A stretch of 64,000 nucleotides of DNA from Microstegium vimineum (taxonomy: Eukaryota > Streptophyta > Magnoliopsida > Poales > Poaceae): NCBI GenBank assembly GCA_022036555.1, contig CM039120.1:24952227-25016226 (forward strand), written 5' to 3'. Shown here one piece after another: positions 21,241 through 33,446 of the stretch. The first letter of the stretch is position 1. The number at the start of each line of letters is the position of its first letter. Both the position numbers and the translations under genes were made by a program. Under the pieces are notes generated by a model, which was not told the origin of the DNA, searched no databases, and saw only the letters and a program-made list of their open reading frames with translations.

Positions 21241-22883
21241 TGAAGAATCATGGTCCCTTGTGTTTAGGCGATTAACGACAATGCTAGGTCACTATGACTA
21301 ACATGTGTTTTGAAGAGGCAAAGTCATTTGTGTTAGGTCATTAGTGATACAATTTGAATGGGCTTAATGGATATTCATGCCCCCAAGATGGAAATCGTTT
21401 CAGTTTCAAAGGATGATGATACAAGTTGAAGACTAGGCTAGTCCTTAGTGCCATAAGGTTGAGAAGGGCACTAAGTATAGCTAGGGCTTTGTTTTTCCTT
21501 TGACCGTACTATTAAGGGGGGTATGAGATTAGTAGCTTGACCTAGGAGAGTTTAGGAAAGTGTATATATGCACACTTGTCACAACCAGTCCTAGAGACCC
21601 TGCTATAATCCCTTGGTATGTTTTAAGTTGGTAGGAGCAAAATCCCTTAAGAAACCTTAGTGATAAGAGTTGAGAAAAGGGGAGAAAAGAGTTCTGGACC
21701 AATTTGCTAAGGAAGCATCGGACCAAGGAGAGGAGTCAGACGACCTTCCCTTAGAAGCCAATTCAGAGACAGAGCTCTGGACCACCTGTCTGGAAGAGCA
21801 CCGAACCACAGGCAAGTGGTCCGGTGGCCTATGTCAGTGAAAGCCTGCCCTGGGAGTGAGCTCCGGACTAGTCCGACGGAGGGTCCGACGGGTAGTCCGA
21901 CGCTCACAGGCAGAGCTGTGATCCAACTCAATGAGCTCCCTGGCTCCGGACCTACGCGTCGGACCAGGGCTCCGGACCAAGGAGAGTGGTCCGGTGGTTC
22001 GAAGAAGAGAAAGTGTTTTCACTCAGTGAGCACCCTGGCTCCGGACCAGTGCATCGGACCAGGGCGTCGGACTAAGGCAAGTGGTCCGATGGTGTCTGTT
22101 TCTCAGCAGAGAGTGAGCTCTGGACCAGGCTGCTTGGTCCAGTGGTGTTAGCTTCGGACTAGTCCAGTGGCTTTGCAAAGAAGAGAAAAAGCAGAAAACG
22201 GCTAGTTTTGGAGGTGGGGACTATTTATAGTTGCCCCCTTTGTCCTTAGGAGGTCTCTTGGCCATTGTTTCAGCTGGTTACACGTTGAGAGAATCCTTGG
22301 AGAGCCAAGTGCCTAGTGAGGGAGAGGTTTGAGAGAGTTCATCTTGTTCTTCCCTCCTAGAGTGATCAGGAGTAACTTGTGTGCATCCATCCACCTTCCT
22401 AGCCTTGAGTTGGTCAAGTGAAGGTCTTGTGCTTGTTACTCTTGGTGTTCGACAGCACCTAGACGGTTTGGTGGTGATCGGAGGAAGTGATCGCCGGAAG
22501 ATTGTCGGCGGCTCTTCTCCAAGCTTCTGTGATCGGTTGTGGGCGATTCACCGAGCCAGAGTGGCAAAGAATCAGCCCATAGAGAGCACTCTACCCTTGC
22601 ATGGGTAGAGGGGGAGATATACCTTGCGAGGTGCTCCAACGAGGACTAGGGGGGGTGTGTCGACACCTCAATACCTCGGGAAAACATCGCTGCGTCACTA
22701 AGAATCTCTTTTTCCTAGCTCTTTGCATTTCCACATTACATTCTATCTTGTTCTTTCATTTCCCACTAGAATTGCTTAGGGTGTGTTTCAGTTCCATGAA
22801 CTGCTACCGCTTTCTAGCTAGGACACACGACCGGTAGGCACTAGGGGTGATTGGCATTTGATAGGTTTTCATATTTGCTTTCA
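21241..22883 (+). repeat. Sire-3 5' LTR, 1643 bp, missing 54 bp before its end
   Basis: Starts TGAAGAATCATGG. A TATTTATAG box lies at 22222-22230. Relative to the 3' LTR it lacks the 54 bp between two CTTT copies (equivalent to 35069-35122), so the end TTGATCCTTTCA is reduced to CTTTCA. Confidence 0.92.
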
Positions 22884-22885
22884 AT

Positions 22886-22897
22886 TGGTATCAGAGC
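22886..22897 (+). other. Sire-3 primer-binding site
   Basis: TGGTATCAGAGC, the exact complement expected for initiator-Met tRNA, two bases after the LTR end. Confidence 0.92.
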
Positions 22898-22935
22898 CTG
22901 GTTGCTCTAAATTAGGCTTCACCGCCCAGAGCAAG

Positions 22936-25316
22936 ATGTCCCATGGGGATGGACCGCCACCCATGTTTGATGGGGATGGCTTTCCGTATTGGAAAGTGCG
23001 GATGGAGGCCTACCTTGAGGCCGTGGATGTCGGCGTTCACAAAGCCGCCACCATAGGCGGATCGGTGTTCGCCGAGGATCCCTTCTTTGAGAAGAACAAT
23101 GCTAAGGCGAAGAACATTCTTTACCATGGCATTTGCAAGGATGTGTTCAACCATGTGCGGAATTGCAAAACCACGCATGAGATTTGGACAAACATTTGTG
23201 CTCTACACGAGGGCACCAAATGTGAAAGAGAAGAGTGCTATCACCTCATCATTGCTAAGATGAACTCTTTTACCATGCTATCTCATGAAAATGCTAATGA
23301 AATGTATTCTCGCTTGAATGTGCTTGTAGAGGATTTGAATGGCCTTGGGCTTACTCAAATGATGCCGGCCGATGTGGTGCGCAAGATACTTTGTGTCTTA
23401 CCAATAGACAAGTATAGCCACATTGTCACGGTCCTTCATCAAGGCGATCTATCCACAACTACCCCAACACAAGTTTTGGGCAAGATCAATGCTCATGAGA
23501 TGTACATGAAGATCAATTATGGAAGTTCATCTTCCTCCAAGAAGAAAGAGAAGGAGGAGAAGAAGGACTTGGCTCTCAAGGCATCTTCTAAGGAGAAGTG
23601 CAAGATTCAATATGTACTTGAGAGTGCAAGTGATGATGATGAAGACAACATCGCTCTTATGGTGAAGAAAACCACCAAGATGTTGAAGAGGCTAAACAAG
23701 AATGGAGTCAAGTTTGACTCAAAGAAGAAGAAATTCTTCCCAAGCTCTTCAAGGAAGCCAATCTCCCGAATGAAGTGCTACAATTGCGGAACTCTTGGTC
23801 ATCTAGCTCATGCTTGCCCCGAAGAGAAGAAAGACAAGTTCAAGAACTTCAAGAAGAACATGGCGGCAATGATGACTCAAGTGATGATGATAAGAAGCAA
23901 GACAAGCCATACAAGAAGAAGAACTTCAACTTCCACAAGAAGAAGAAGGATGGCAAGGCTTACATTGTGGGTGATTGGCTCACCGATATTGATGATTCAA
24001 GTGACTCCTCCGATGATGAGAGTGAAGAAGAGAAGGTGGCCGCCTTGGTGATTGGTTCTTCTATTCCACCGCCACCTCATTCATCGTCGAGCTCATCCTC
24101 TACACACTTATGCCTCATGGCTAAAGGTGACAAGAAGGTACAAAAAGAGGATGATGATGATAGTGGTGACTCAAGTGGTAGTGAAAGTGATGATGATGAC
24201 ACACCATCCTATGATGAGCTAATTAAAATTTTCAACAAGTACTCTAGCATCATAAGGAAGTATAAAGGTAAAAATGACAAACTTCTTGAGATCAAAGACA
24301 ACTTGCATGCTAAGCTTGATGCCTTGTCTAGTGCTAATGATGATTTGAAGCTTGAGATCAATTCTCTCACATCTAGCACTAGGGAGCTCAAAGCCTCTCT
24401 TAAGCAAGCTAATGAGAAACATGATAAGCTTGAGAGGTCATCCCAAGAGCTCCATACAAGGTATAACTTGCTAAAAGATGACTACAACCAAGTGAAAAGT
24501 GATCATGGCACACTAGTGGTAGCAAATGAATTGCTTACTCAAGATCTTACACATGTTGCTACTAACACGTGTGCTAAGTGTGCAAGTGCTACCTCTTGTG
24601 AAATAGAGCTTGATGATGTGGCTCTTGAGCAAAGTGCTAAGTGCAAGGGCAAGAGAGTTGTAGAAGCCGGCAAGTATGATGATTATGTGAAGATGAGGGA
24701 AGAGAACTCAAAGCTCAAGGAAGAGCTAATCAACCTCAAGGCAAACAAGCCCTTCACCATCAAGTCGACCAAGGAAGAAGAAGACAAAGATGCTATTACC
24801 TTGATCAACTCTCTTAGAGAAGAAATTGCCAAGCTCAAGAGTGACAAGACCAAGCTTGCTAATGGCCTTGACAAGTTCACCAAGGGCCACAATCTCCAAA
24901 GTGAGCTTCTAATGAGCACTGTCATGAAGAATGATAAGACCGGTATTGGGTTCAAGGAAAACCAAGTGATGAAGGCCAAGGTCAAGATTGAAGCCAAGAA
25001 CTACTACAAGAACAAGTACAATGGCTACAATCAAGAGAAGCCAAAGCCCAAGCCTAAGAGGTGCTTTGGATGTGGACAAATTGGTCACTTCGAGTTTCAA
25101 TGCAAGACTCCACTTCCCAAGACCTTGCCCAAGCACACTAGGCCATTTGCTCATGATGCTCACTATGTCATCAACAAAGATTCCAAGGGTAGACCACTTG
25201 TGGTGTTCCTTGGACCACCAATAAAGAACAAGCCTAGGGTTCTTTGGGTTGCTAAGGAGTTGGTTGACAAGGCAATGGGGCCCCGCACTAAGGGGGTTCC
25301 CAAACAACAAGCTTAA
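22936..25316 (+). pseudogene. Sire-3 gag with two zinc knuckles, one frameshift
   Basis: Starts at ATG 22936 (MSHGDGPPPMFDGDGFPYWK). The N-terminal part is the copia gag core; the CCHC knuckle CYNCGTLGHLAHAC lies at about 23776-23817. Near 23862-23885 the frame changes, then stays open to TAA at 25314. The second part is acidic Ser/Asp-rich (DDSSDSSDDESEEE), followed by a long coiled-coil of about 250 residues and a second knuckle (CFGCGQIGHFEFQC, about 25062-25103). Length near 790 codons is large for copia but usual for Sireviruses. TAA and then TAG (25335) lie in frame between gag and protease, so pol expression would need readthrough. Confidence 0.9.
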
Positions 25317-25337
25317 CTCCAAGTTGCTTGTGTGTAG

Positions 25338-28300
25338 GTGAACTACAAGACCGGTGGGAGCCATTGGGTAATTGACAGTGGTTGCACTCAACATATGACC
25401 GGCGACCCCCGGATTTCACCACACTTGATGAGGATTGTGCAAATCAACACAAGATTACTTTGGGGGATAATTCAAAGGGCAAAGTTCAAGGCTTAGGCAA
25501 AGTGGCTATCTCCCAAGATCAATCAATTTCCAATGTCTTCCTAGTACAATCATTGAGCTTCAATTTGCTATCGGTTGGTCAACTTTGTGATCTCGGGTTT
25601 CAATGTCTCTTCACTCCAAATGAGGTGATTGTGACCAAGATTGAAGATTCATCAATGATATTCAAAGGGTTTCGGCACAACAACCTCTACTTAGTGGATT
25701 TCACCTCAAATGAAGCCGAATTGCAAACTTGTCTATTCTCCAAGAATTCTTTGGGTTGGCTATGGCATAGAAGACTAGCACATGTGGGAATGTCAACCTT
25801 GAAGAAGCTTGTCAAGAAGGAGATGATTAGAGGAATCAAGGATGTGGTGTTTGAGAAGGATAAATTGTGTAGTGCTTGTCAAGCCAGCAAGAAAGTGGCA
25901 AACACTCATCCAACCAAAGCTTTCATGTCTACCTCAAGAGTCCTAGAGTTGCTACATATGGATCTATTTGGTCCTACCACCTATGCTAGTCTTGGAGGCA
26001 ATCTCTTTTGCTTAGTGGTAGTTGATGACTACTCTAGATACACTTGGGTGTTCTTTATTCAAGACAAGGGAGAGACAACCGCTATATTCAAAAAGTTTGC
26101 TACAAGAGCTCAAAATGAATTTGATGTGAAGATCAAGAAGATTAGAAGTGACAATGGCACTGAATTTGTGAACACAAAGATTGAAGATTATTGTGATGAA
26201 GTGGGGATCAAGCATGAGGTATCCGCCACATATACTCCACAACAAAATGGTGTTGTAGAGAGGAAGAACCGGACGCTCATAACTCTAGCAAGGTCTATGC
26301 TTGATGAGTACAACACTCCGGAGAAGTTTTGGGCGGAGGCAATCAACACCGCTTGCTATGCGGCAAACCGTCTCTTCATCCAAAGGCTATTAAAGAAGAC
26401 CCCCTATGAGCTTGTCAATGGGAAGAAGCCGGATATTTCATTCTTCTGGGTGTTTGGTTGCAAAGTGTACATCTACAAGAAGCGCCAACACTTGGGTAAA
26501 TTCCAACGGCGGTGTGACATTGGTTTCCTTGTTGGATATTCACTTAAATCCAAGGCATACCGTGTATTTAACAAATCCACCGGCTTAGTTGAAGAAATGT
26601 ATGACTTGGAGTTTGATGAAACTAATGGCTCCCAAGGAGCGCTTGAGGATATTGATGTAGGTGATGAACCCTTGCGGGAGGCAATGAAGAATATGCCAAT
26701 TGGTGCTATCAACCCGCAAGAGGTGGAAGAAGTTGAAGATGAAGCAAATCAAGATCCTTCTCCACCTCGCACGCCTCAAGTTGATGAAGAAGATCAAGTG
26801 AGGGAAGCTCAAGAAGACACTCACATCCCTCAAGATCAAGCCAAGGCCGAAGCAAGCAATGTTGAAGCACCGCATCCCCCTCCTCAAGAGACAAATAGAA
26901 GATCAACACCTATCCTTCAAGCTCACCCCCACGATAAAATTATAGGGAGTCCATCAAAGGGAGTTATGACTCGCTCTAGACTTGCATCTTATGTTGAACA
27001 TCACTCGTTTGTTTCCTTTGTTGAGCCTACTAGTGTTGAAGAAGCACGTGCGGATCCGGATTGGGTGAATGCCATGCATGAAGAACTCAACAACTTCACC
27101 CGGAACCAAATGTGGACACTTGAAGAGAAGCCAAAGGATGCAAGATTCATTGGCACCAAGTGGGTGTTTAGGAACAAGCAAGATGATCAAGGCGTGGTTG
27201 TGAGGAACCAAGCAAGATTGGTGGCAAAGGGGTTCTCTCAAGTAGAAGGACTCGATTTTGGAGAGACCTTTGCTCCGGTTGCAAGACTTGAAGCCATCTG
27301 TATCCTTTTGGCGTATGCTTCACATCACGAAATAAAATTCTTTAAAATGGATGTGAAGAGTGCTTTCTTAAATGGTTTCATTAATGAACTTGTCTATGTC
27401 TCACAACCTCCCGGGTTTGAAGACCCAAACTTGCCTAATCATGTGTATAGGTTGTCCAAGGCACTCTACGGATTGAAGCAAGCTCCAAGAGCTTGGTATG
27501 AGAGGCTAAGGGACTTCCTACTCAAGAAGGGTTTCAAGATCGGGATCGTCGACACAACACTATTCACCAAGAAGCTTAATGGAGAGATCTTCGTTTGCCA
27601 AGTATATGTCGATGACATTATATTTGGGTCAACAAACCGAGACCATTGGAAGGAGTTTGGTGACTTGATGTCCAAGGAGTTCGAGATGTCAATGATTGGC
27701 GAACTAACCTTCTTCCTTGGCTTCCAAGTGAAGCAAATGAGAGAAGGGACCTTCATCTCTCAAGAAAAGTACACTCATGATCTACTTAAGAAGTTCAAGA
27801 TGGAGGATTGCAAGCCAATCAAGACCCCAATGCCTACTAATGGACATCTCGACCTCGATGAGGGAGGTAAACCGATCGACCAAACTCTCTATCGTTCTAT
27901 GATCGGTAGTTTACTTTACCTCATCGCATCTAGGCCGGATATCATGTTTAGTGTGTGTATGTGTGCTAGGTTTCAAGCAAGCCCTAAGGAGTCGCATCTA
28001 TATGCGGTTAAAAGAATCCTTAGATACATAAGGCACACCCCTAGCATGAGTCTTTGGTATCCCAAAGGAGCCCCCTTCCAACTAGTTTGCTATTCCGATT
28101 CGGATTATGCCGGGTGTAAGGTTGATAGGAAGAGTACCTCCGGTGGGTGCCACATGCTAGGAAGATCACTTGTTTCTTGGTCCTCAAAGAAGCAAAACAG
28201 TGTGTCATTGTCAACCGCCAAGGCGGAATACATTGCCACGGGAGCAAGTTGTTCACAAATCTTATACATGACCCAAACACTTCTTTATTACGGCGTTGTT

Positions 28301-28564
28301 TTAAAAGATGTTCCCCTCTTGTGTGATAATGAAAGCACCGTAAAGCTTGCTAACAACCCGGTTCAACACTCTCGCACCAAGCACATAGATATTCGCCATC
28401 ACTTTCTTAGAGATCATGTGGCTAGGAAAGATATCACACTAGTGGGAGTTTCTAGCGAAAATCAATTAGCGGATATCTTCACTAAACCACTCGATGAAAT
28501 AACCTTTTGTAGGTTGAGAAGCGAGTTGAATGTGCTTGATCACTCTAACTTCACTAAAAGATGA
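25338..28564 (+). pseudogene. Sire-3 pol: protease, integrase, reverse transcriptase, RNase H
   Basis: Protease WVIDSGCTQHMTG is at about 25362-25400. A one-base loss near 25413 shifts the frame, after which about 1045 codons are open. The integrase has the HHCC finger (WHRRLAHVG ... CSACQASK), Asp in HMDLFGP, Asp in IRSDNGTEF and Glu in QQNGVVERKN. RT has FKMDVKSAFLNG and YVDD (27605-27616). RNase H has CYSDSDYAGC, LSTAKAEY (usually ...EAEY) and LCDNEST. The end, FTKR, is followed by TGA at 28562. It is the most complete pol in the window; only the protease frameshift and the gag break clearly disable it. Confidence 0.92.
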
Positions 28565-30326
28565 GCTTGTGTGAACCTTGCATCCATATGTAATATAATC
28601 ATGTTTAATCTATAGTAATGCACATAGGCTTGGCTAACACGGTTGAGATAACCGTCCTCAAAGCGTGTGACAAAGCTTAACCACGGTTTAAACTTGCAAG
28701 CAAGCTAGATTCAAATTCCGTATTGCATAGCAAATGCATGTGTGTTGCTTAGTCATTCCTTTTCGTTTAAGTTTGGTCATCCTCTAGGTTCGTCACTTAG
28801 GGGGAGTAATTCAACGCTCTAGCTTCAGCTAATACCCCTTTTGTGCCCCTATGGTGACCCTTGGAGCTTTATTGAACTATTTTCCTTAGAAAACTAATTC
28901 TAGCCTACAACAAACTATTTCTAAATTGAGGGTTTGAGAGATGGTTCTTATGCCAGGTCCAACAAGTGTTTCTTTCTACTCTTTTGTGTTGGTACTTGGC
29001 TAAGAGAAAAGATTGGAGAGAAAAATAGGAAAATTCAGAGCAAAATCAAGCACTGGACCACTCTCCGGACTACTCGCCATAGTCCGATGCTAGGTTGTCC
29101 GACGCTCAGTCATTCCCTGCATAAAAATTTCTCCAGACATAAAGTCCGTCGGACTACAGGTCCGACGCTCCACCGGACCATAACTGAATGGTTCGGAGCC
29201 TCGGTCAGCGGTCAACAGTCCAGTCAAAGGACCGTCGGACTAGTCCGACGCTTCGTTCGAAGCCCTAGTCCGGTGGTCGGGTGCTCTCTTCATGAAATGT
29301 TTCATTCTCTGGTTCCGTCGGACCACCCTCCGGACCATGCAGTATGGTCCGACGCTTCGAAAATTCGCGCTTAACCCCCCGCAGGCGATTCTGTTTTGGC
29401 AGTTACTTTTTCCTCCACCGCCCATACATCGCGCCGCCGCCTGACCTCTCTCTGCCACCAGCTCGCCCGTGTCCATCTCGCCACCGGTGAGCCCCTCACC
29501 GGAGCGCCGCCATTGCTCCACGCACTCCCTCCTATCTGCTCTGCTCGTGCTCGCTCACGTAGAGGAGCGTCGCCGCCTGCCATCACAACCGCCGCTCGCC
29601 GTCGAGACCGCTCTCGCCGGCAATCAAGCACCACCCCTGCTCCACCTTGTCACCCTGCCTAGCTCCACCACTTCCCCACATTCGTTGTTAGCCAAGCAGG
29701 AGTTTACCACTTAGGGTTAGCCCTAACCCTAGGGTTGGGTTTTCGACGACTTCGTCTTCGCCGACCCATCTTCGACTTCATCGATCTCACTTCATTGTCC
29801 CTAGGGTATGACTCTGATCATGGTTTTAGCGTTTAGTCTAGCTATCGATCATTTCATGCCTTAGTCTTTTCAATGCCAAATCACTGAATCACCTTGTCAA
29901 TTGTAATTAACAGTTGGCAATTCTCTTTTGGAGTGTGGCTCGTCGCTTGAATTGCTCTGATTAGATACGCTCGCTTATCTCAGGTACCGTGACAGATTTC
30001 ATTCTTTATCTTATCTAGATGCTTGCTTCCATACGGGTTCTTATCTCTAGATGATATATATGCTTATATATATATACCCTATCTATTCTATCTGGCAGCA
30101 GTCAGTGGTAGCTTAAACTCAGGGCAAAGCTCGCGAGTATGGATTGAGGCAAAGCCTCAGAAGGATCGGTCCAGTGGCTTGGCAAGCCCCTCTGTCAGCT
30201 TTGATTGTTCAATGATTCTCTGCAGTTGGCAGTTGTTTGTGACAGAGATCAGTGGTTCTTGTGGCAGTGCTTGTGACAGTGGTTCTATACTTGTCAGTTG
30301 GGCAGTCGTTTCTCTATCGATCAGTG
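28565..30326 (+). promoter_or_regulatory. Sire-3 cassette between pol and the 3' ORF: CCGGAC cluster, GC-rich leader, telo-boxes
   Basis: A polypurine tract AGGGGGAG lies at 28798. From 29055 to 29360 there are about ten CCGGAC/GTCCGA/GGACTAGTCC motifs like those in the LTRs. From 29395 to 29680 the DNA is GC- and CT-rich, like a plant 5' leader. TTAGGGTTAGCCCTAACCCT with AGGGTTGGG (29711-29738) is a telo-box cluster. CCTAG|GTATGA near 29800 could be a splice donor, with possible acceptors (TATCTCAG near 29980, TTTGTGACAG near 30243). No long ORF is convincing here. That it drives the downstream ORF is inference. Confidence 0.5.
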
Positions 30327-32982
30327 ATGGCTCATGGTTCTCGTGCTCATGCTAGTGGCTCAGGTGATGACACTCCTCCTCCACATCCTTCAAGGGACAA
30401 GGGAAAGAAGCAGATTGTTGAGAAGCCCAAGAAAAAGAAGCGAAAGCTTACAGAGGCCGAGAAGGCTGAGGCAGTGGCAGATGCAACAGACCGTGCAAAG
30501 CAAAGTGGTCGCCAAAGTTCTGTTAGACTTGGCACCCCTCCGCGGGAGTTACCGTCTACTCCTCCTACTCAGTCACAGACAGAGGACGCTCCAGAGGAGC
30601 AAGAGCTTGTCACAGAAGCTCTTGGTACACCGTTGGCACCCCTTTCCTGGGGGCGAGTTACTCGTTCTCAGGCAGCTCAGTCACCTCAGAGTGCCTCAGT
30701 AGCTCCTACGGTAGCCTCAGCGTAGTTCACCTAGACTTGAGGGAGCTCACAACAAAGCACGTGAAAAAGCTTCGTTTTATGGCACTTGAGAAGTGGTGCC
30801 CTGATCAGCGTGACCCCAGAGCTTCACCAGGATGGCACACACCTCTCATGGAGGATTTCTACAGAGCAGCTCAGCTTTCTAGCATTCAGATCAAACCTCA
30901 CAGAGTTTGCTCCTTGGAGAGCATTGTTGAGTTGGCTGGAGAGGAAATTCGACCCTTTATCACGTATCTTCCGGGACTCGCCGACCTTCTTGGTCGTTCC
31001 GGGAATTACATTGAGAGGTGGGTCAGGGAGTTCTACACTCCAGTATGGGTTGATCCTCTTCATAACTTTATACAATATACCTTCAGAGGAGAGCGCTACA
31101 GACTTTATATGACTCGGCTCAGAGAGATTCTTCACCTCACCCAGACAGCCGGAGAGCTCAACCTTCACTATGATTGCTACCGAGGAGTTCATGTGCCTCG
31201 CTGGGCTAAAGGTGGTCGTACTTTGTCAGTTCAGGAGGTCGCACCTCTCTTCAGGCCACCCTTCACAGAGGGCTCTCGACGTACTCTGGCAAAGCTTCGC
31301 CCCACTGTTCGCCGTCTGAACGATGTTCTATGGCGCACTCTATTGCCTCACACCGGGTACAAGGAAGGTCTGACTAACATGCAGCAGCTTCTCCTTCAGG
31401 TTCTCGTATCTCAGACACCGTTTGATATTGCTGATTTCCTAGTGTCAGAGATTGAGGATGTGATTGCTGATGGTATGAGGGCACGACGACAGCTTCCCTA
31501 TGCTCATTGGATTTCTTCTATCATAGCTATCGAGCTTGTGGGAGCCAACCGCGGACTCCATGATTTGCTGGATCAATCACCAACTTCATTCCCACCATAC
31601 AGAGTACTAGCTTCTTTTGACAGTCGGTTTGGGAACCGTGTGCTTCGCCTAGTCAGGCAACGGACTGCGCCTGCTGACCACGACGATGTTGAGACTCAGG
31701 ATGATTCGATCCGAGGTATTGAGCAGCAGGAGCTCCGTGACTTGGATACTGGGGCTGATGTTACTCCTGAGGATACTTCTTCTAACAGCTCTGATGCTGA
31801 CTTCCAGCCTGTTCCTACCATGCCACCACGGGCTCGCGACTTAGAGGCCGGTGGTTCTGGGTCAGCCACAGAAACTATGATGCTGAAGATTCTCGATCGT
31901 CTTAATGAGCAGCAAAGTTCCTTAGTGACTGCAGTTACCCAGGTCCAGCAGAGAGACAGGATGAAATGCAAAGACAGTTTGAGGAGCGACACTTTGAGAT
32001 GCAGAGACAGATGCTTGCTATGCAGCTAGAGTCACAACATCTGCAGCTCCAGTCTCAGAAGATCCAGTAGTAGAACATGGCCTTTATGGCCCATATGATG
32101 AAGTGGACTGGTGCTCCTTCTCTTGAGTTCCCGGCTGCACCTCAGATCCACATGATGAGTCAGACTCAGCCATCTCAGTCAGTTGGTCAGATAGCAGCAC
32201 CACAGCAGTCGGTTGGCCCCTCAGTGGCCCCTTCCAATTCAGCTAGACAGATCGTCACTCCCACCCCAGCCATTCAGCCTAGTGGACTTCAGGGTGCAGG
32301 ACTGACCACCCCATTCCAGTCACCAGCTACCCAGGTCACGCAGTGGTTGGACACTCTAGTCCCGACTCAATAGTTCACCCCTCTCACTACCGGTTTCACG
32401 CCGATGTCCGCTACGATGGGTGCTACTGCCAGAGACTTGTCAGCGTCGTTCAGCGACATCACAGGGCAGCTGTCCCCCAGTGGTCCGCAGATAGCCGCAG
32501 AGATTGAGGTCGTACTTGTTTCACCGACAGCTGGTCAGCACCGTTCTTCAGTTGCTTCTTCTGAGGCTACACACGACAGTCGTGCTCCAGCCGTGTCGAC
32601 TCCACCTACTGCTACTATTGTGACAGATGCCACAGTCGTTACGTCTACTCATGATCAGCCTGAGCAGCCACCGGTTCTTCCGACTCCAGGCGAGTCAGTG
32701 CTCAAGGCACAACCGGACACCGCCGCTCCAGAGGCACTAACAGAGACAGTGGCAGTTACTCCCACTCCTTCTCCTGCCCCAGCCATAGTTCCTGACTTTT
32801 CGGTAGCAGAGTTAGTAGGCCCAATGGCTTCTCGTCCAGTGTCTCCCCAGACTGATCCGCTTCCAGCTCCAGAGACTCAGGGGGAGGACTCAGACGACGA
32901 CGACGATGATCTTGACGAGTTCCACATTCTTGATCGTGCCCAAGCCGCTGCTGCTGTCCCTCCACTGCCTCCAGACGCTTAG
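30327..32982 (+). pseudogene. Sire-3 env-position ORF (Athila ORF1-like?), broken
   Basis: ATG 30327 starts a basic, disordered region (MAHGSRAHASG; KKKKRKLTEAEKAEA, NLS-like). Frame changes occur near 30700 and 31970. The central about 250 residues (30770-31700) form a globular-looking domain (FYTPVWVDPLHNFI, WRTLLPHTGYKEGLTNMQQL, LPYAHWISSIIAIEL) that I associate from memory with plant retrotransposon 'ORF-1'/Athila-type proteins. A Gln-rich coiled-coil follows (about 31970-32065), interrupted by TAG TAG (32068-32073), then a Pro/Ser/Thr-rich tail with another TAG (32371) and an acidic end (EDSDDDDDDLDEF). I see no clear signal peptide or membrane span, so an entry role is unsupported. Spacing matches the extra ORF of Sireviruses. 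Confidence 0.65.
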
Positions 32983-33446
32983 TTGTTGGTGTCTTGATGC
33001 CAAAGGGGGAGAGGGAGAGTCGAGTAGATGGGATAGCTTCAGGGGGAGTTAGTAGGATTCGTTCTTTTGATGTGTATTTACTCTATCGCATCATGCATCA
33101 CATTTACCATCTTTATGCATTGTATGATATGTGTGATGGTTGAGACTTGATGGTTGTGTGACATGTGTGGACTCTTTTTTATGTATATATCATGTCACTT
33201 GGTTATGCTATATTGCTTCCTCGCTAATCTCTGATCTTTTGGCTATAGCATATCCTTTGAAATCAAGTACTATGCTCAATTCATATCAATTGTGCTTGTC
33301 ATGGCTTGAATGGTTATGCATGTTTTTGTCTTTCTTATCACTAACCCATGCCTATCTCATGTCAAGTCATGTTTTCTCTTATCAAAATTCACTCATTATT
33401 CTCTACTCGAGCTTGTATTGTCGTCAATCACCTAAAAGGGGGAGAT

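Noticed and set aside
29396..29714. GC-rich ORFs on both strands between Sire-3 pol and the extra ORF
   Set aside because: No domain and no consistent frame; better read as leader-like DNA.
29711..29738. Telomere or subtelomere sequence
   Set aside because: Only a few degenerate units on both strands; a telo-box cluster is a simpler reading.
30327..32982. Functional envelope glycoprotein
   Set aside because: No signal peptide, membrane span or glycoprotein-like cysteine pattern is visible, and the ORF is broken; the label refers to position only.
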